From Paraglaciecola sp. 20A4 (GTDB lineage Bacteria; Pseudomonadota; Gammaproteobacteria; Enterobacterales; Alteromonadaceae): a DNA stretch of 60,906 bases. The notes under the pieces were generated by a model, which was not told the origin of the DNA, searched no databases, and saw only the letters and a program-made list of their open reading frames with translations. Made by a program: the position numbers and the translations under genes. The stretch is taken from NCBI RefSeq assembly GCF_011378905.1, contig NZ_WTPY01000028.1, positions 1 to 60,906 on the forward strand, read 5' to 3'. The first letter of the stretch is position 1. Each line of letters begins with the position of its first letter. Shown here piece after piece: positions 1 to 8,334 of this stretch.

Positions 1-75
1 CACGACAAACCTAGCTCGTCAAATAACTCGTCAAATTTTTTTCAACTGGTTAAAAAACATTCACGATCTCGCCCT

Positions 76-149
76 GGGGTCAGGGTCAACTTAAAACCCA
101 TCATCCGAGGAGTAATTGGGGTCAGGGCCAACTTAAAACCCATCATCCG
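76..149. repeat. Direct repeat pair at the RAYT 3' end
   Basis: Two 32-base copies lie at 76-107 and 118-149 and differ at one base (GGGTCAGGGTCAACTT against GGGTCAGGGCCAACTT). The second copy contains the last codons and the stop of the transposase, so the first is a duplicate of the gene's 3' tip. The same core occurs inverted on the other side of the gene at 994-1059. Repeats with a GGGTCAGGGTCAA-type core bracketing a RAYT gene are typical of REP-associated transposases. Confidence 0.85.
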
Positions 150-846
150 TATTATTCTTCCTCCAACCAATTGGGCGACCTATTTTGCCTGGCCTCATCT
201 TCCTGCCTGTTAGCGTTTCTATCTCCTGTTTAAAGTGCTCACTGCCCAAAGCCATCCCTTTGTTCGTCGCTAAACGAATATCCGTAAGAAGTTTACCTGC
301 CATCCGAGACTTGAATAATGCTCTATAAGCGCTTTGTCTCTGCGCCTTATTATCTCCTAATGCCAAATACAACGCATGCGGTACGCATAACGCAGACTCT
401 TTACCCAACGCATTAATCTGATAACTCGACCATTTGTACGCAGACGGCTCATCCACCATGCCAGCCCTAATCGGATTCAATTCGATATACCGGTATAGTT
501 GCAATAAATAATTTTCTGTCTGCACCAAACAAGATCTAAACCGCCCTTCCCACAATGTGCCTGTGCGTTTATAGCTGAGGTTAAAATAACGAACATACTG
601 TCTACCCAATGATTGCATCATAAGACTGACACCATTGCTCATTTGTGAGGTACATAATAAATGCACATGGTTGGTCATCAAAACCCAGGCATGAATATCG
701 ACTCTATATTTTTTCGAATACTCTATCAGCCATCCTACGTAGGCGACGAAGTCCTGCTCTTCGACAAAACAAACTTGTCGGTTATTACCCCGCTGAACAA
801 TATGTTGCGGCACACCTGCCGGACAGGCTCTGGGCAGTCTTGCCAT
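133..846 (-). CDS. REP-associated tyrosine transposase (RAYT, Y1_Tnp family)
   Basis: A single-domain transposase of 237 residues related to IS200/IS605 TnpA. Family members cut single-stranded DNA at REP or hairpin sequences with a tyrosine and a HUH metal site. Visible here are the N-terminal HIVQRGNNRQ segment, the HUH-type TNHVHLLC segment near residue 60, WEGRFRSC near residue 100, and the hallmark YRYIELNPIRAGMV near residue 120, where the helix with the catalytic tyrosine lies. The length is normal and the frame is open, so it may be active. It is flanked on both sides by copies of its presumed recognition sequence, and its stop codon lies inside one of them. No second transposase and no accessory gene is present. 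Confidence 0.9.
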   Translation of the reverse strand: MARLPRACPAGVPQHIVQRGNNRQVCFVEEQDFVAYVGWLIEYSKKYRVDIHAWVLMTNHVHLLCTSQMSNGVSLMMQSLGRQYVRYFNLSYKRTGTLWEGRFRSCLVQTENYLLQLYRYIELNPIRAGMVDEPSAYKWSSYQINALGKESALCVPHALYLALGDNKAQRQSAYRALFKSRMAGKLLTDIRLATNKGMALGSEHFKQEIETLTGRKMRPGKIGRPIGWRKNNTDDGF

Positions 847-1239
847 CTGCTTGCTTCCAAGAAATTTTAGGAATTTACAGTATAGTTTAGTGCACGTTTA
901 TAAATGCAAATTAACCCTTTCCTCTTTTTAACACATTACATTTATTTTTCTATTGGCATCAGTTGACTTAAAAGTCGACCCATTTGACCAGTTTTAATTG
1001 ACCCTGCCCCCAATAACCCCCCCCGTTTAAGCTCGCAAATTTTAAGTTGACCCTGACCCGTTTAAGCTCCATTAAGAATAGCGGGCTCTTGATGTGGATC
1101 AGCACCGCATGATTAGCCTATGGCATAGTGATATCGAAAGACTTGGCTTTGGGCTTTGAAACTGTGATTCGTGTGCAAGTTAACCTTGCTTCAAAGAATG
1201 CACTAACAGGTCCACAAAAAATGTAAATACAGGATTATC
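847..1239. other. Intergenic: RAYT upstream region and right-hand repeats
   Basis: No ORF is supported in this 393-base stretch. It holds the inverted repeat copies described at 994-1069 and, next to the following gene, its leader. A weak AGG ribosome site precedes the ATG at 1240. Confidence 0.6.
994..1069. repeat. Inverted RAYT-associated repeat copies
   Basis: TTAATTGACCCTGCCCC (994-1010) and TTAAGTTGACCCTGACCC (1042-1059) are the inverted counterparts of the repeats at 76-149. Each is followed by a GTTTAAGCTC element (1025-1034 and 1060-1069). With the other side, they delimit a transposase unit of about 1 kb. Confidence 0.8.
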
Positions 1240-2499
1240 ATGACCATTAAAGCTTGGCAAATTATCAGCGGCATCGTTTTCATCACGACCACCTGTGTGC
1301 TGTTTCAAGTCCCCATGGAAACCTGGACGACCGCAGCAACCGTCAGCCTGATAATGGGTGCTTCGGCTTTAGTGTGTATGGCGGCATCTTGTACCCTTTC
1401 TAGCCGTTGGCGTTATGTAGAACAGTTATTTGGCGGCTTAGATCAACTCTATCAAACCCACAAATGGCTTGGCATATGGGCTCTTGCCTTCGCTGTCTAT
1501 CATTTCGTTTTTAAAGCTAATTTAGATTCTTGGGATGCCGCGCCTATTCTAGAGCTGCCTAAATATTGGACCCGGCTCGTACGCCAACTCAGTATCGTTG
1601 CGCTAGGCTTTATTGTGTTGCTAGCGTTAAACCGGAACATCCCTTATAGCCTTTGGCGTTGGTGGCACAAATTGTCAGGTCCGTTGTTTTTAATTGTCAT
1701 CCTTCATTGGTTAAGCTTCAAATCACCCATCACCCTCGATAGTCCGGCTGGTGTTTGGTTAGCATTATTTTGTTCGACAGGCGTTATAGCTGCTTTGTAC
1801 AAACTGGTTCTGTACCCTTTTATTGCCCCTGGTGGTGAATATAAAGTTGTCTCAGTGTCTCATGGCAATAAGGCAGTACACTTGGAGCTTGAACCAATTA
1901 GCCGCGGTTTTTCATTCGAAGCGGGCCAATTCGGTTTTCTGGCCATGAAAGAAACTGGCTTGCGAGAGCCCCACCCCTTTACCATCGCCAGTGCACATTC
2001 CGATACCGGCAATATACATTTTGTCATACGGGCTTTAGGTGATTACACACACCGGTTAAGTGAACAAGTCAAAGTTGGCATGTTGGCCGATGTATATGCG
2101 CCACACGGCCGTTTTAAACGCTTATCAGATGCACAAACCGAAATCTGGATTGGTGCAGGCATAGGCATATCACCCTTTATTTCTTGGTTAGATGATAAAA
2201 GTATTGGTCGTTTTGAATCCGCGACATTGGTGTATTGTTTCGATCCGGCGCGTGCTTTTCCTAGCCTTGAGCGTATGGAAGATATGGCCGCTGATTCAGG
2301 CGTACGGTTCGTACCGAATCCAAGTGATGGAGATGCACTAGCAGAGACCATCCGACGCGTGGCCACAGAAGTCAGTCCACAACAGGTTCAAATCAGTTTC
2401 TGTGGCCCAAAAGGGTTATTAAAGCGCGTTAAGGAATTGATGAAAGCCAATAATATTCCTGCAAAAAACATCCGTTATGAGTTTTTTGAATTCCGCTAG
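1240..2499 (+). CDS. Ferric-reductase-like transmembrane flavoprotein
   Basis: This 419-residue membrane protein has a heme-type ferric-reductase-like domain and a cytoplasmic FAD/NAD(P)H reductase domain. Residues 1 to about 200 hold some six hydrophobic segments with the histidines expected to bind heme (THKWLG, VYHFVF, WHKLSG, LHWLSF). The FAD motif HPFTIAS lies near residue 245 and the pyridine nucleotide motif IGAGIGISPFIS near residue 305. It ends in EFFEFR, the usual C terminus of the family. It should move electrons from NAD(P)H to an acceptor across the membrane. The acceptor (iron, oxygen or a quinone-linked partner) cannot be read from sequence. It stands alone and converges on selD. 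Confidence 0.85.
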   Translation: MTIKAWQIISGIVFITTTCVLFQVPMETWTTAATVSLIMGASALVCMAASCTLSSRWRYVEQLFGGLDQLYQTHKWLGIWALAFAVYHFVFKANLDSWDAAPILELPKYWTRLVRQLSIVALGFIVLLALNRNIPYSLWRWWHKLSGPLFLIVILHWLSFKSPITLDSPAGVWLALFCSTGVIAALYKLVLYPFIAPGGEYKVVSVSHGNKAVHLELEPISRGFSFEAGQFGFLAMKETGLREPHPFTIASAHSDTGNIHFVIRALGDYTHRLSEQVKVGMLADVYAPHGRFKRLSDAQTEIWIGAGIGISPFISWLDDKSIGRFESATLVYCFDPARAFPSLERMEDMAADSGVRFVPNPSDGDALAETIRRVATEVSPQQVQISFCGPKGLLKRVKELMKANNIPAKNIRYEFFEFR

Positions 2500-2580
2500 C
2501 CTCGATGATGGTTAAAACGGCGTAGGGCACAAGGTAGCAGGTTTATTCCCAGGAACCCGAGTGCCTATTCGCCTACCTAC

Positions 2581-2606
2581 CCAACCCAAGGTTGGTCTAT
2601 TTATTT
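2581..2606 (+). terminator. Probable terminator after the ferric reductase gene
   Basis: CCAACC-CAA-GGTTGG hairpin at 2581-2595 followed by a T-rich stretch (TCTATTTATTTAT), 80 bases past the stop. A second, AT-rich inverted repeat (CTATTTATT / AATAAATAG, 2597-2621) overlaps the end of the convergent selD gene. Confidence 0.5.
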
Positions 2607-2610
2607 ATGC

Positions 2611-4755
2611 TTAATAAATAGCAATTTCCTTATCCCCCGTTTGCATGCGGCATGTAACGTGGCCGACCTTGACTACCCCATCAATAACTAACAGCTGCTC
2701 GGCCACCTCAGGTGAAACGGATACCAGTAGGCCGCCGTTCGTTTGTGGATCAAGCAGCAAATCGATAATCTGGCTTTGCGCATTTTCACTGACCATGCAA
2801 CGGTTTTTCAAAGGTAATAACTGAGGGAGCAAACTAGAGGCTATGCCCACCTGCGACAAATCTAACACCCCGGGTAATAGGGGCACGTTTCGACTATCGA
2901 TATTAATTTGTAAATCTGAGCCTTCGACCATCTCCAGACAATGACCGATTAAACCAAACCCGCTGACATCGGTTGCGCTATGCACTTCATGGTTTTGCAC
3001 AGCCGTAAAAAAATTGCGATTAGACGTCAGCAAATGCGCCCAAAGTCCATCCACTATCTCCGCTTCAGCTTTACGCTGCATATCAGCCGCTAGAATAACC
3101 CCGGAGCCTAAAGGTCTGTTTAGCAATAGATAATCACCCGCTTTGAGGTTGTTCTTTGGCCATATGTGATGTTGTTGTCCGTTGACTACCATGGCGAGGT
3201 GGGTTTCTTTGCCTTGGGTGCTGTGACCACCCACTAGGGTGGTTTCGTGATGAATAAGTGCTTCGGTAATACCACTCATAAGTTGTTGAAAATCACGCTT
3301 GCTCAAACGAGGATGGGCAAAGCAAATGTTGGCCCATACTTGTGCGCTGGTCGGCTGAATGCCCATGGCGTATAGGTCATTCACCGCATGATGAGTGGTC
3401 ACAATACCGAGACGGTAAAGATCATCGGTAAAGGCGCGAAAACCATCAATGCTTTGGTATACGCTTTGTTCTTTATTAACGATGGCAACCGCAGCGTCTT
3501 CAGTTTTAACTAAATGATGAGGGAAATTGTCTTGCTTATAAATAGGTAAATCTTTTAGTGACTCTTGTAACATCTGTGGGCCAAGCTTACTGCCACAACC
3601 AGCGCATTGCATGGGTTCCTCCATGTCGTTGTGCATATATGGTAAGTGCTTTTGAAATAAATCCATAAAGGTTAAGTCGATATGACCTTTCCACTTCCAC
3701 ACCCAGCCACCAGAAAAGCTAAAGCCCATTTTTTGCCCCGTCGCTGTTCGGTTTCCAAGTGAGATGAGTGATAAGAAACTTGTCTGCAATTTTGTTTTAG
3801 TAAACTTGGTATGTTGTAACGCTGCACGTAAGTTTTTTTCCAAAAAAGGAGCTGACCGGACCGCATATACACCTGCTTTAGGGCGCGGTGAGTAAGTCAT
3901 GCTTGCCACATCGCCAGCGGCAAAAACATCAGGGTGCGAGGTACTTTGCAGGTACTCATTTACTTCAATAAAACCTAGTTCGTCCGTTGCTAAGCCTGCT
4001 TTTTTAGGCCATGTGGGGGCTGTTGCCGGGGTACACCAAATCGATTTATCGATAGCAAGCACCTGGTTATCGTCTGCAACTAACTGTTGCTGCTCAACCT
4101 TCGCAACACGAAAATGATTAACCAAGGTCACATTGTTGCGTTTTAGCGCTTTGAGGACAGCCTTTTGCACACCACGTTGATAATTTGACAGTAATTCTGA
4201 GCCTGACTGAACCAAAGACAATTGAATCGGTTTTTGTTGCTGGGCAAAGCGATGAGCAATCGCCAGTGCAATTTCAACACCCGCGGCACCAGCCCCAACA
4301 ACCGCCCAGTGGGGGGTCTTACCTTGATAATCATGGGCCAGTAAATGGGCCCATGTAGCCGTTAACTGACTAACTGGTTTTACCCCAACGGCAAATTCTT
4401 TGGCTCCGGGTACAGTCAGATTGGGTGTCGAGCCCACATTGATCGACACCTTGTCGTATTCAATATCAGGGTGGTTATGTATGTGAATGCGCTTAAGATC
4501 AACATCAAGTCCCGTAACACGTCCATGAATAAAACGTACGTTAGCGGCTTGAGCCAGTTTATTCAGATCAATATGCGTTTGTGCTTTGGAATAATGTCCG
4601 CTGATAAAACCTGGCAGCATGCCTGAGTAGGGTGTCAAACGGGTGTCTGAAATAAGTGTGAGTCGTACATTAGGGATCGGTTTCATCGCCAACATTCTGA
4701 GCACCAATACATGAGTATGTCCGCCGCCAATAAATACCAGATCGCTTTCGTTCAA
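2611..4755 (-). CDS. selD: Flavoprotein-selenide water dikinase fusion (SelD)
   Basis: A 714-residue fusion. Residues 1 to about 370 are an NADH-dehydrogenase-like FAD pyridine nucleotide-disulfide oxidoreductase (FIGGGHTH near the N terminus, WAVVGAGAAGVEIAL in the middle, FAAGDVA for FAD). Residues 378-714 are selenophosphate synthetase, which makes selenophosphate from selenide and ATP. The catalytic pair is C387 and K390 in CAGCGSK: cysteine rather than selenocysteine, and serine where E. coli has its second cysteine. The fusion is known in many gammaproteobacteria; the flavoprotein half is thought to handle the selenium or sulfur substrate, which is inference. It lies downstream of mnmH, which uses selenophosphate, with a 219-base gap. 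No selA, selB or selC is in the window. Confidence 0.95.
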   Translation of the reverse strand: MNESDLVFIGGGHTHVLVLRMLAMKPIPNVRLTLISDTRLTPYSGMLPGFISGHYSKAQTHIDLNKLAQAANVRFIHGRVTGLDVDLKRIHIHNHPDIEYDKVSINVGSTPNLTVPGAKEFAVGVKPVSQLTATWAHLLAHDYQGKTPHWAVVGAGAAGVEIALAIAHRFAQQQKPIQLSLVQSGSELLSNYQRGVQKAVLKALKRNNVTLVNHFRVAKVEQQQLVADDNQVLAIDKSIWCTPATAPTWPKKAGLATDELGFIEVNEYLQSTSHPDVFAAGDVASMTYSPRPKAGVYAVRSAPFLEKNLRAALQHTKFTKTKLQTSFLSLISLGNRTATGQKMGFSFSGGWVWKWKGHIDLTFMDLFQKHLPYMHNDMEEPMQCAGCGSKLGPQMLQESLKDLPIYKQDNFPHHLVKTEDAAVAIVNKEQSVYQSIDGFRAFTDDLYRLGIVTTHHAVNDLYAMGIQPTSAQVWANICFAHPRLSKRDFQQLMSGITEALIHHETTLVGGHSTQGKETHLAMVVNGQQHHIWPKNNLKAGDYLLLNRPLGSGVILAADMQRKAEAEIVDGLWAHLLTSNRNFFTAVQNHEVHSATDVSGFGLIGHCLEMVEGSDLQINIDSRNVPLLPGVLDLSQVGIASSLLPQLLPLKNRCMVSENAQSQIIDLLLDPQTNGGLLVSVSPEVAEQLLVIDGVVKVGHVTCRMQTGDKEIAIY

Positions 4756-4974
4756 GAAACTTACCTTATTAAAATATGTGAGCCGATTTTTAACCGAGCC
4801 AAAGATATGCTTATAGATACGAGCTTATCTTTAAATAAAAATGGTGAATTAAGGTAATAGACCGCGCAAACTAACATCCATATTCAGTAAAAAGTGCGCG
4901 ATTTAATCTAGCGACTCAATTACCCATAAAAGCGCCAGCAATAGCCAACAAAGACACAAAAAACACCGACCTCT

Positions 4975-6069
4975 TCAATTTACTTTTTTATTATCTGCTA
5001 ACCATTCGAGTATTTCTTGATGATTACCTTTAAATATTGTTTGTTGCGCTTTCGCGGCCAATTGATACTCATACATAGGGTCGTAATAATCACTTAGTAA
5101 CACCCCAATTATATCGTCAAATTTGGACCAACGCCCTTGATTGATTAGCTGCAAGACTGCGCTATCAAGTAAAAGGATGAGGTTTTTATAACGCTCACCA
5201 CCGAGACGAGTTTTTATGCGGGCTAGTGCACTGCGAATAAATTCATCAAGGTAGGCAATGGCGGCCTCTTCCCCCTGACTAAGTTGTGACTGGTAAGCAT
5301 GCACAAAGTAATCTTTACGAATTCGCTCGATACGCTCATGCAACGGTGTGTTCAGTAATACGATAGGCGCTTGCTTACTCAGTCCTAAATACTCTGGCAA
5401 TAATGCAATGCGGCCAATCATGCGTGATTCATCTTCAAATAACACAGGGGTATCGTTTTGATTGCTCAGTTTTAACCATTTTATTGACCATGCATTTTCA
5501 AAATCAATTTGGCTTGGCTGTTTACTACCCGTACTACCGAATGCACTGCCTCTATGATTGGCTAACCCTTCAAAATCAATTGACTGAGGCCAATCGTGAA
5601 TAACTTCAGTTTTGCCTGAACCAGTGGCACCTGAGAGAACATGAATATTTCCTTGAGCGATACGTGCATGTAATTGCGTCAATAAAAACTGCCGCATCGC
5701 CTTGTAACCGCCCACGACAAAAGGCATATCAACGCCCGCTTCAGCTAGCCATTGTTGTGTCAACTGAGACCGAAGACCACCGCGAAAACAATACAGAACG
5801 CCATTAGGATTTTGCCCGTAAAATAACTGCCATGCGCGAATACGCTGCTCTTTCAAGGCGCCTTTGACCAAACTATGGCCTAAAGCCAAAGCTGCCTCGT
5901 GGCCTTCGTTTTTGTAACATGTACCCACAGCTTCCCGCTCTTTATCAGTCATCAATGGATGGTTGACCGAATGGGGAAAGGCACCTTTGTTGAATTCAAC
6001 TGGTGCTCTAACGTCCATCATCGGAATGTTGTTTAGAAACAAGCCCCTGTAGTCAGCATTAGATAGCAA
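4975..6069 (-). CDS. mnmH: tRNA 2-selenouridine synthase
   Basis: This 364-residue enzyme (also SelU or YbbB) replaces sulfur with selenium at the wobble uridine of tRNAs for Lys, Glu and Gln through a geranylated intermediate, using selenophosphate from SelD. The N-terminal rhodanese domain carries the catalytic C94 in LYCFRGGLRSQ. A P-loop follows at 147-154 (GATGSGKT). Length and domain order are normal. It is followed in the same direction by the SelD fusion. With no selenocysteine genes in the window, this pair may be the main user of selenium in the cell, but genes outside the window cannot be excluded. Confidence 0.95.
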   Translation of the reverse strand: MLSNADYRGLFLNNIPMMDVRAPVEFNKGAFPHSVNHPLMTDKEREAVGTCYKNEGHEAALALGHSLVKGALKEQRIRAWQLFYGQNPNGVLYCFRGGLRSQLTQQWLAEAGVDMPFVVGGYKAMRQFLLTQLHARIAQGNIHVLSGATGSGKTEVIHDWPQSIDFEGLANHRGSAFGSTGSKQPSQIDFENAWSIKWLKLSNQNDTPVLFEDESRMIGRIALLPEYLGLSKQAPIVLLNTPLHERIERIRKDYFVHAYQSQLSQGEEAAIAYLDEFIRSALARIKTRLGGERYKNLILLLDSAVLQLINQGRWSKFDDIIGVLLSDYYDPMYEYQLAAKAQQTIFKGNHQEILEWLADNKKVN

Positions 6070-6316
6070 GCGCAGTCCTTAAAGTTGAGTAATAACACTT
6101 AGCTTATCAGAATTGTCATCCAGTAAGTGTTTCTCAGCACCAAACCCTGCTCACAAAATCAGGCGTCAAGTTCGTAAGTTTGCCCTTGATTTGATTAAAA
6201 AGGTCTCCAAATATTATGGTAGAACATTGATAATGTGATGATGTTTATGCGACTTAAGTTTCGGTGGCATGCACCTCGCAACATAATTAACCGACTAAAG
6301 ATGAAAGGATAAACAA

Positions 6317-6796
6317 ATGATTGCAGATCAAAAAGTGGTATCGCTAAACTACACAGTGAAAGACGCAGAAGGCGAGATTATCGACAGCTCAGAAAATGCC
6401 AAACCATTAGTTTACCTACACGGTCAACACAATATTATTCCTGGTTTGGAAACAGCACTGGTGGGTAAAGCACCAGGTGATGAATTTGACGTTACCGTTG
6501 AACCAGAAAATGGTTACGGTGAATACAATGCAGACATTCTACAAGTTGTGCCTCGTGACGCGTTTAAAGGCGTAGAAGAAATCGAAAAAGGTATGGTTTT
6601 TAGTGCTGAAAGCCCCAATGGCCCGGTTCAATTAAGAGTCGCTAATATTGAAGGTGATGATATTACCGTCGACCCTAATCATCCCTTGGCAGGGAAAACG
6701 CTGACGTTTTCTGGCTCAGTGGTAGATGTTAGACAAGCCACTGAAGAAGAACTTGCCCATGGCCACGTTCATGGTGAAGGCGGACACCAACACTAA
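6317..6796 (+). CDS. slyD: FKBP-type peptidyl-prolyl isomerase SlyD
   Basis: This 159-residue cytoplasmic prolyl isomerase and chaperone has an FKBP domain interrupted by an insert-in-flap chaperone domain. Visible signatures are VSLNYTVKDAEGE at the start, the LVYLHGQHNIIPGLE active-site segment near residue 36, the flap insert from about 70 to 125, and FSGSVVDVRQATEEEL at the end of the FKBP fold. The tail is histidine-rich (HGHVHGEGGHQH) but much shorter than the metal-binding tail of E. coli SlyD, so its nickel role may be weaker. An AAAGGA ribosome site precedes the ATG. It has its own terminator. Confidence 0.95.
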   Translation: MIADQKVVSLNYTVKDAEGEIIDSSENAKPLVYLHGQHNIIPGLETALVGKAPGDEFDVTVEPENGYGEYNADILQVVPRDAFKGVEEIEKGMVFSAESPNGPVQLRVANIEGDDITVDPNHPLAGKTLTFSGSVVDVRQATEEELAHGHVHGEGGHQH

Positions 6797-6820
6797 ACAT
6801 TTAATCTAACAATTAGGTGA

Positions 6821-6858
6821 GCAGTAAATTTTATATCTACTTACTGCGATCCTTTTTT
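6821..6858 (+). terminator. slyD terminator
   Basis: GCAGTAA (6821-6827) pairs with TTACTGC (6841-6847), followed by six T residues at 6853-6858, 25 bases past the slyD stop. Confidence 0.65.
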
Positions 6859-7308
6859 AAGCAATTTTTGCTCATTTGCTCATGGGATCATTATCTTCTA
6901 CCTAATATAAATTGATATGATCGAGCTCAACGGCAACGCCATATTCAGCGACAAAATCCCCGGGGATACTTCCTGCCTTTTGCCAGTCTCTGGTACTTGC
7001 ACATCTATAAAGTCGATTATCTATGGTTGTGATCCACATTTTATATCAACCTATAAAATCGACATTACGCTAACCCCCCACCTACAACGATGAATCATTA
7101 ACGGTTAGAGCCTTGTGTAGCTAAACCTCCGCCAACCCATCTAAATGAAATACGGTATAGCCCTTTAAAAACAATAAGATAGGTGGGTTTTCACGCCATA
7201 TTGTGACTAACCTGATACCTGCGACGTCTATTATCTCAGTAAAGCGATGAACCTTAATTTATTTTTCGGTTCGAGAAGTATCGTCAATTAAAAAGTGAGA
7301 GCATTAAT
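6859..7308. other. Long intergenic region after slyD
   Basis: The spacer from slyD to the lipoprotein gene is 512 bases. Apart from the slyD terminator and the 45-codon reverse-strand ORF at 6902-7039, nothing was recognised. The last 100 bases probably hold the lipoprotein promoter. The ribosome site of that gene is weak (AGTGAGAGC). Confidence 0.5.
6902..7039 (-). CDS. Possible 45-residue protein or remnant
   Basis: An uninterrupted ATG-to-TAG frame encodes 45 residues beginning MWITTIDNRLYRCASTRD and ending ELDHINLY. The composition is protein-like, with aromatic and charged residues and one cysteine. No good ribosome site precedes it, and a longer gene cannot be traced upstream. The family was not recognised. 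It may be a short true protein or the surviving end of a decayed gene. Confidence 0.25.
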   Translation of the reverse strand: MWITTIDNRLYRCASTRDWQKAGSIPGDFVAEYGVAVELDHINLY

Positions 7309-7827
7309 ATGAAGAAAATATTCATAATGGGTTTATTGGTTACGTTAGTAGCAGCTTGTTCAAGCACACCAAAACTAGAGGATTACACAAATAATCCAGA
7401 CGGTATGTGGCAAGAAGGTAAAAAACTGTCTGAAAAAGGCGAGAAGCTAATTAGCAAAGGTGAAAATACCTTAGAAGACGCCCGAGAAGAATTACGTGAA
7501 GGCGAGAAACTGATCCAGTCCGGTACTGATACGATTATACGCGCCAGACAAGACTACCAAAACGAAGCAACGGTAATTGGTCACTCTTCAACGCCTCAAG
7601 AGGTTGAATTTGAGGCAGAAAAGCTCAACGCCATAGGAGAGCGCTGGGAAGATGCTATCGATGACATCAAAAAAGGCAATGCCATGGTGGCCAAGTCGAA
7701 GAAGCTGCAGACCAAAGCCCAAGAACAAGTGAGCGAAGGGCGCCAACTCGTTGAAAAAGGCGCTGGTTTTATCCGTAACAGCCAGCGTTTACGATTAAAC
7801 GTACCACTGTTACCTGACAGCCAATAA
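7309..7827 (+). CDS. Coiled-coil lipoprotein, unknown function
   Basis: A 172-residue protein with a lipoprotein signal (MKKIFIMGLLVTLVAACSS; lipobox LVAAC, lipidated cysteine at residue 17). The mature part is almost entirely helical, with repeated KGEKLI, REGEKLI, KGNAMV and EGRQLVEKG segments about 11 to 14 residues apart, like helical-bundle periplasmic proteins. Serine follows the lipidated cysteine, so sorting to the outer membrane is expected by the Lol +2 rule. The family was not recognised. It may span or stiffen the periplasm, which is only inference. The next frame starts 17 bases after its stop. Confidence 0.75.
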   Translation: MKKIFIMGLLVTLVAACSSTPKLEDYTNNPDGMWQEGKKLSEKGEKLISKGENTLEDAREELREGEKLIQSGTDTIIRARQDYQNEATVIGHSSTPQEVEFEAEKLNAIGERWEDAIDDIKKGNAMVAKSKKLQTKAQEQVSEGRQLVEKGAGFIRNSQRLRLNVPLLPDSQ

Positions 7828-7844
7828 AGCTAGTCGTATCCACT

Positions 7845-8039
7845 ATGCCCGAAGGCATGTCGTTTAGTATGTCTGTGGCGCAAAATGGCGATTACATTTA
7901 TGTATCAGACCCCATCGCTCAGCATGTACTGCAAATCGATCTTGAGTCCCTAACGATAACAGGCGACATTGAACTAGACTTTGCCCCTGGCAATATCACT
8001 TGGTTGGGAATTGCTGAATCGGACCACGATCACGACTAA
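7845..8039 (+). pseudogene. C-terminal remnant of a beta-propeller protein (AztD-like)
   Basis: The 64-codon frame reads like the last blade of a secreted beta-propeller: VAQNGDYIYVSDPIAQHVLQIDLESL, then a final strand, then an acidic/histidine tail (ESDHDHD). The arrangement resembles the C terminus of periplasmic zinc metallochaperone AztD-type propellers, but the roughly 300 upstream residues are missing. It has no signal peptide and no ribosome site, and it sits directly behind the lipoprotein gene. I read it as the surviving 3' end of a deleted gene that kept its terminator. A genuine small protein is less likely. Confidence 0.55.
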
Positions 8040-8064
8040 AGGCCGCCTAAAAAGTAAATAATAA

Positions 8065-8090
8065 AGATCGCCCGCATGGGCGATTTTTTT
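8065..8090 (+). terminator. Strong intrinsic terminator
   Basis: ATCGCCC-GCAT-GGGCGAT stem at 8067-8084 runs into seven T residues. It ends the lipoprotein/remnant transcript and insulates the following operon. Confidence 0.9.
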
Positions 8091-8334
8091 ATATAATGAA
8101 TGAACTAAATGACCACCTTTTACGTAAATTTCGCACCTAAACAATTGATTTAGTTGCTCAATAGCGATACAACCATTTAACTATCTGAAATAAATCATTA
8201 CGCTTATTAAAGTAAAGCTGGTTTTGGTTTTAACCTGTAGTCACTCTAATAGAGTGCTTGTGATAGCTCAGTTTTTATAACGTTAACAACATTGAAATTG
8301 ACCGTGTATTGACATATTAAAAGATGAGCCCGAA

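Noticed and set aside
645-890. Plus-strand frames opposite the RAYT transposase
   Set aside because: Antisense to a transposase with complete family motifs; no independent support.
3579-3624. Selenocysteine codon in SelD
   Set aside because: The catalytic position is a cysteine codon (C387) in an open frame; there is no TGA.
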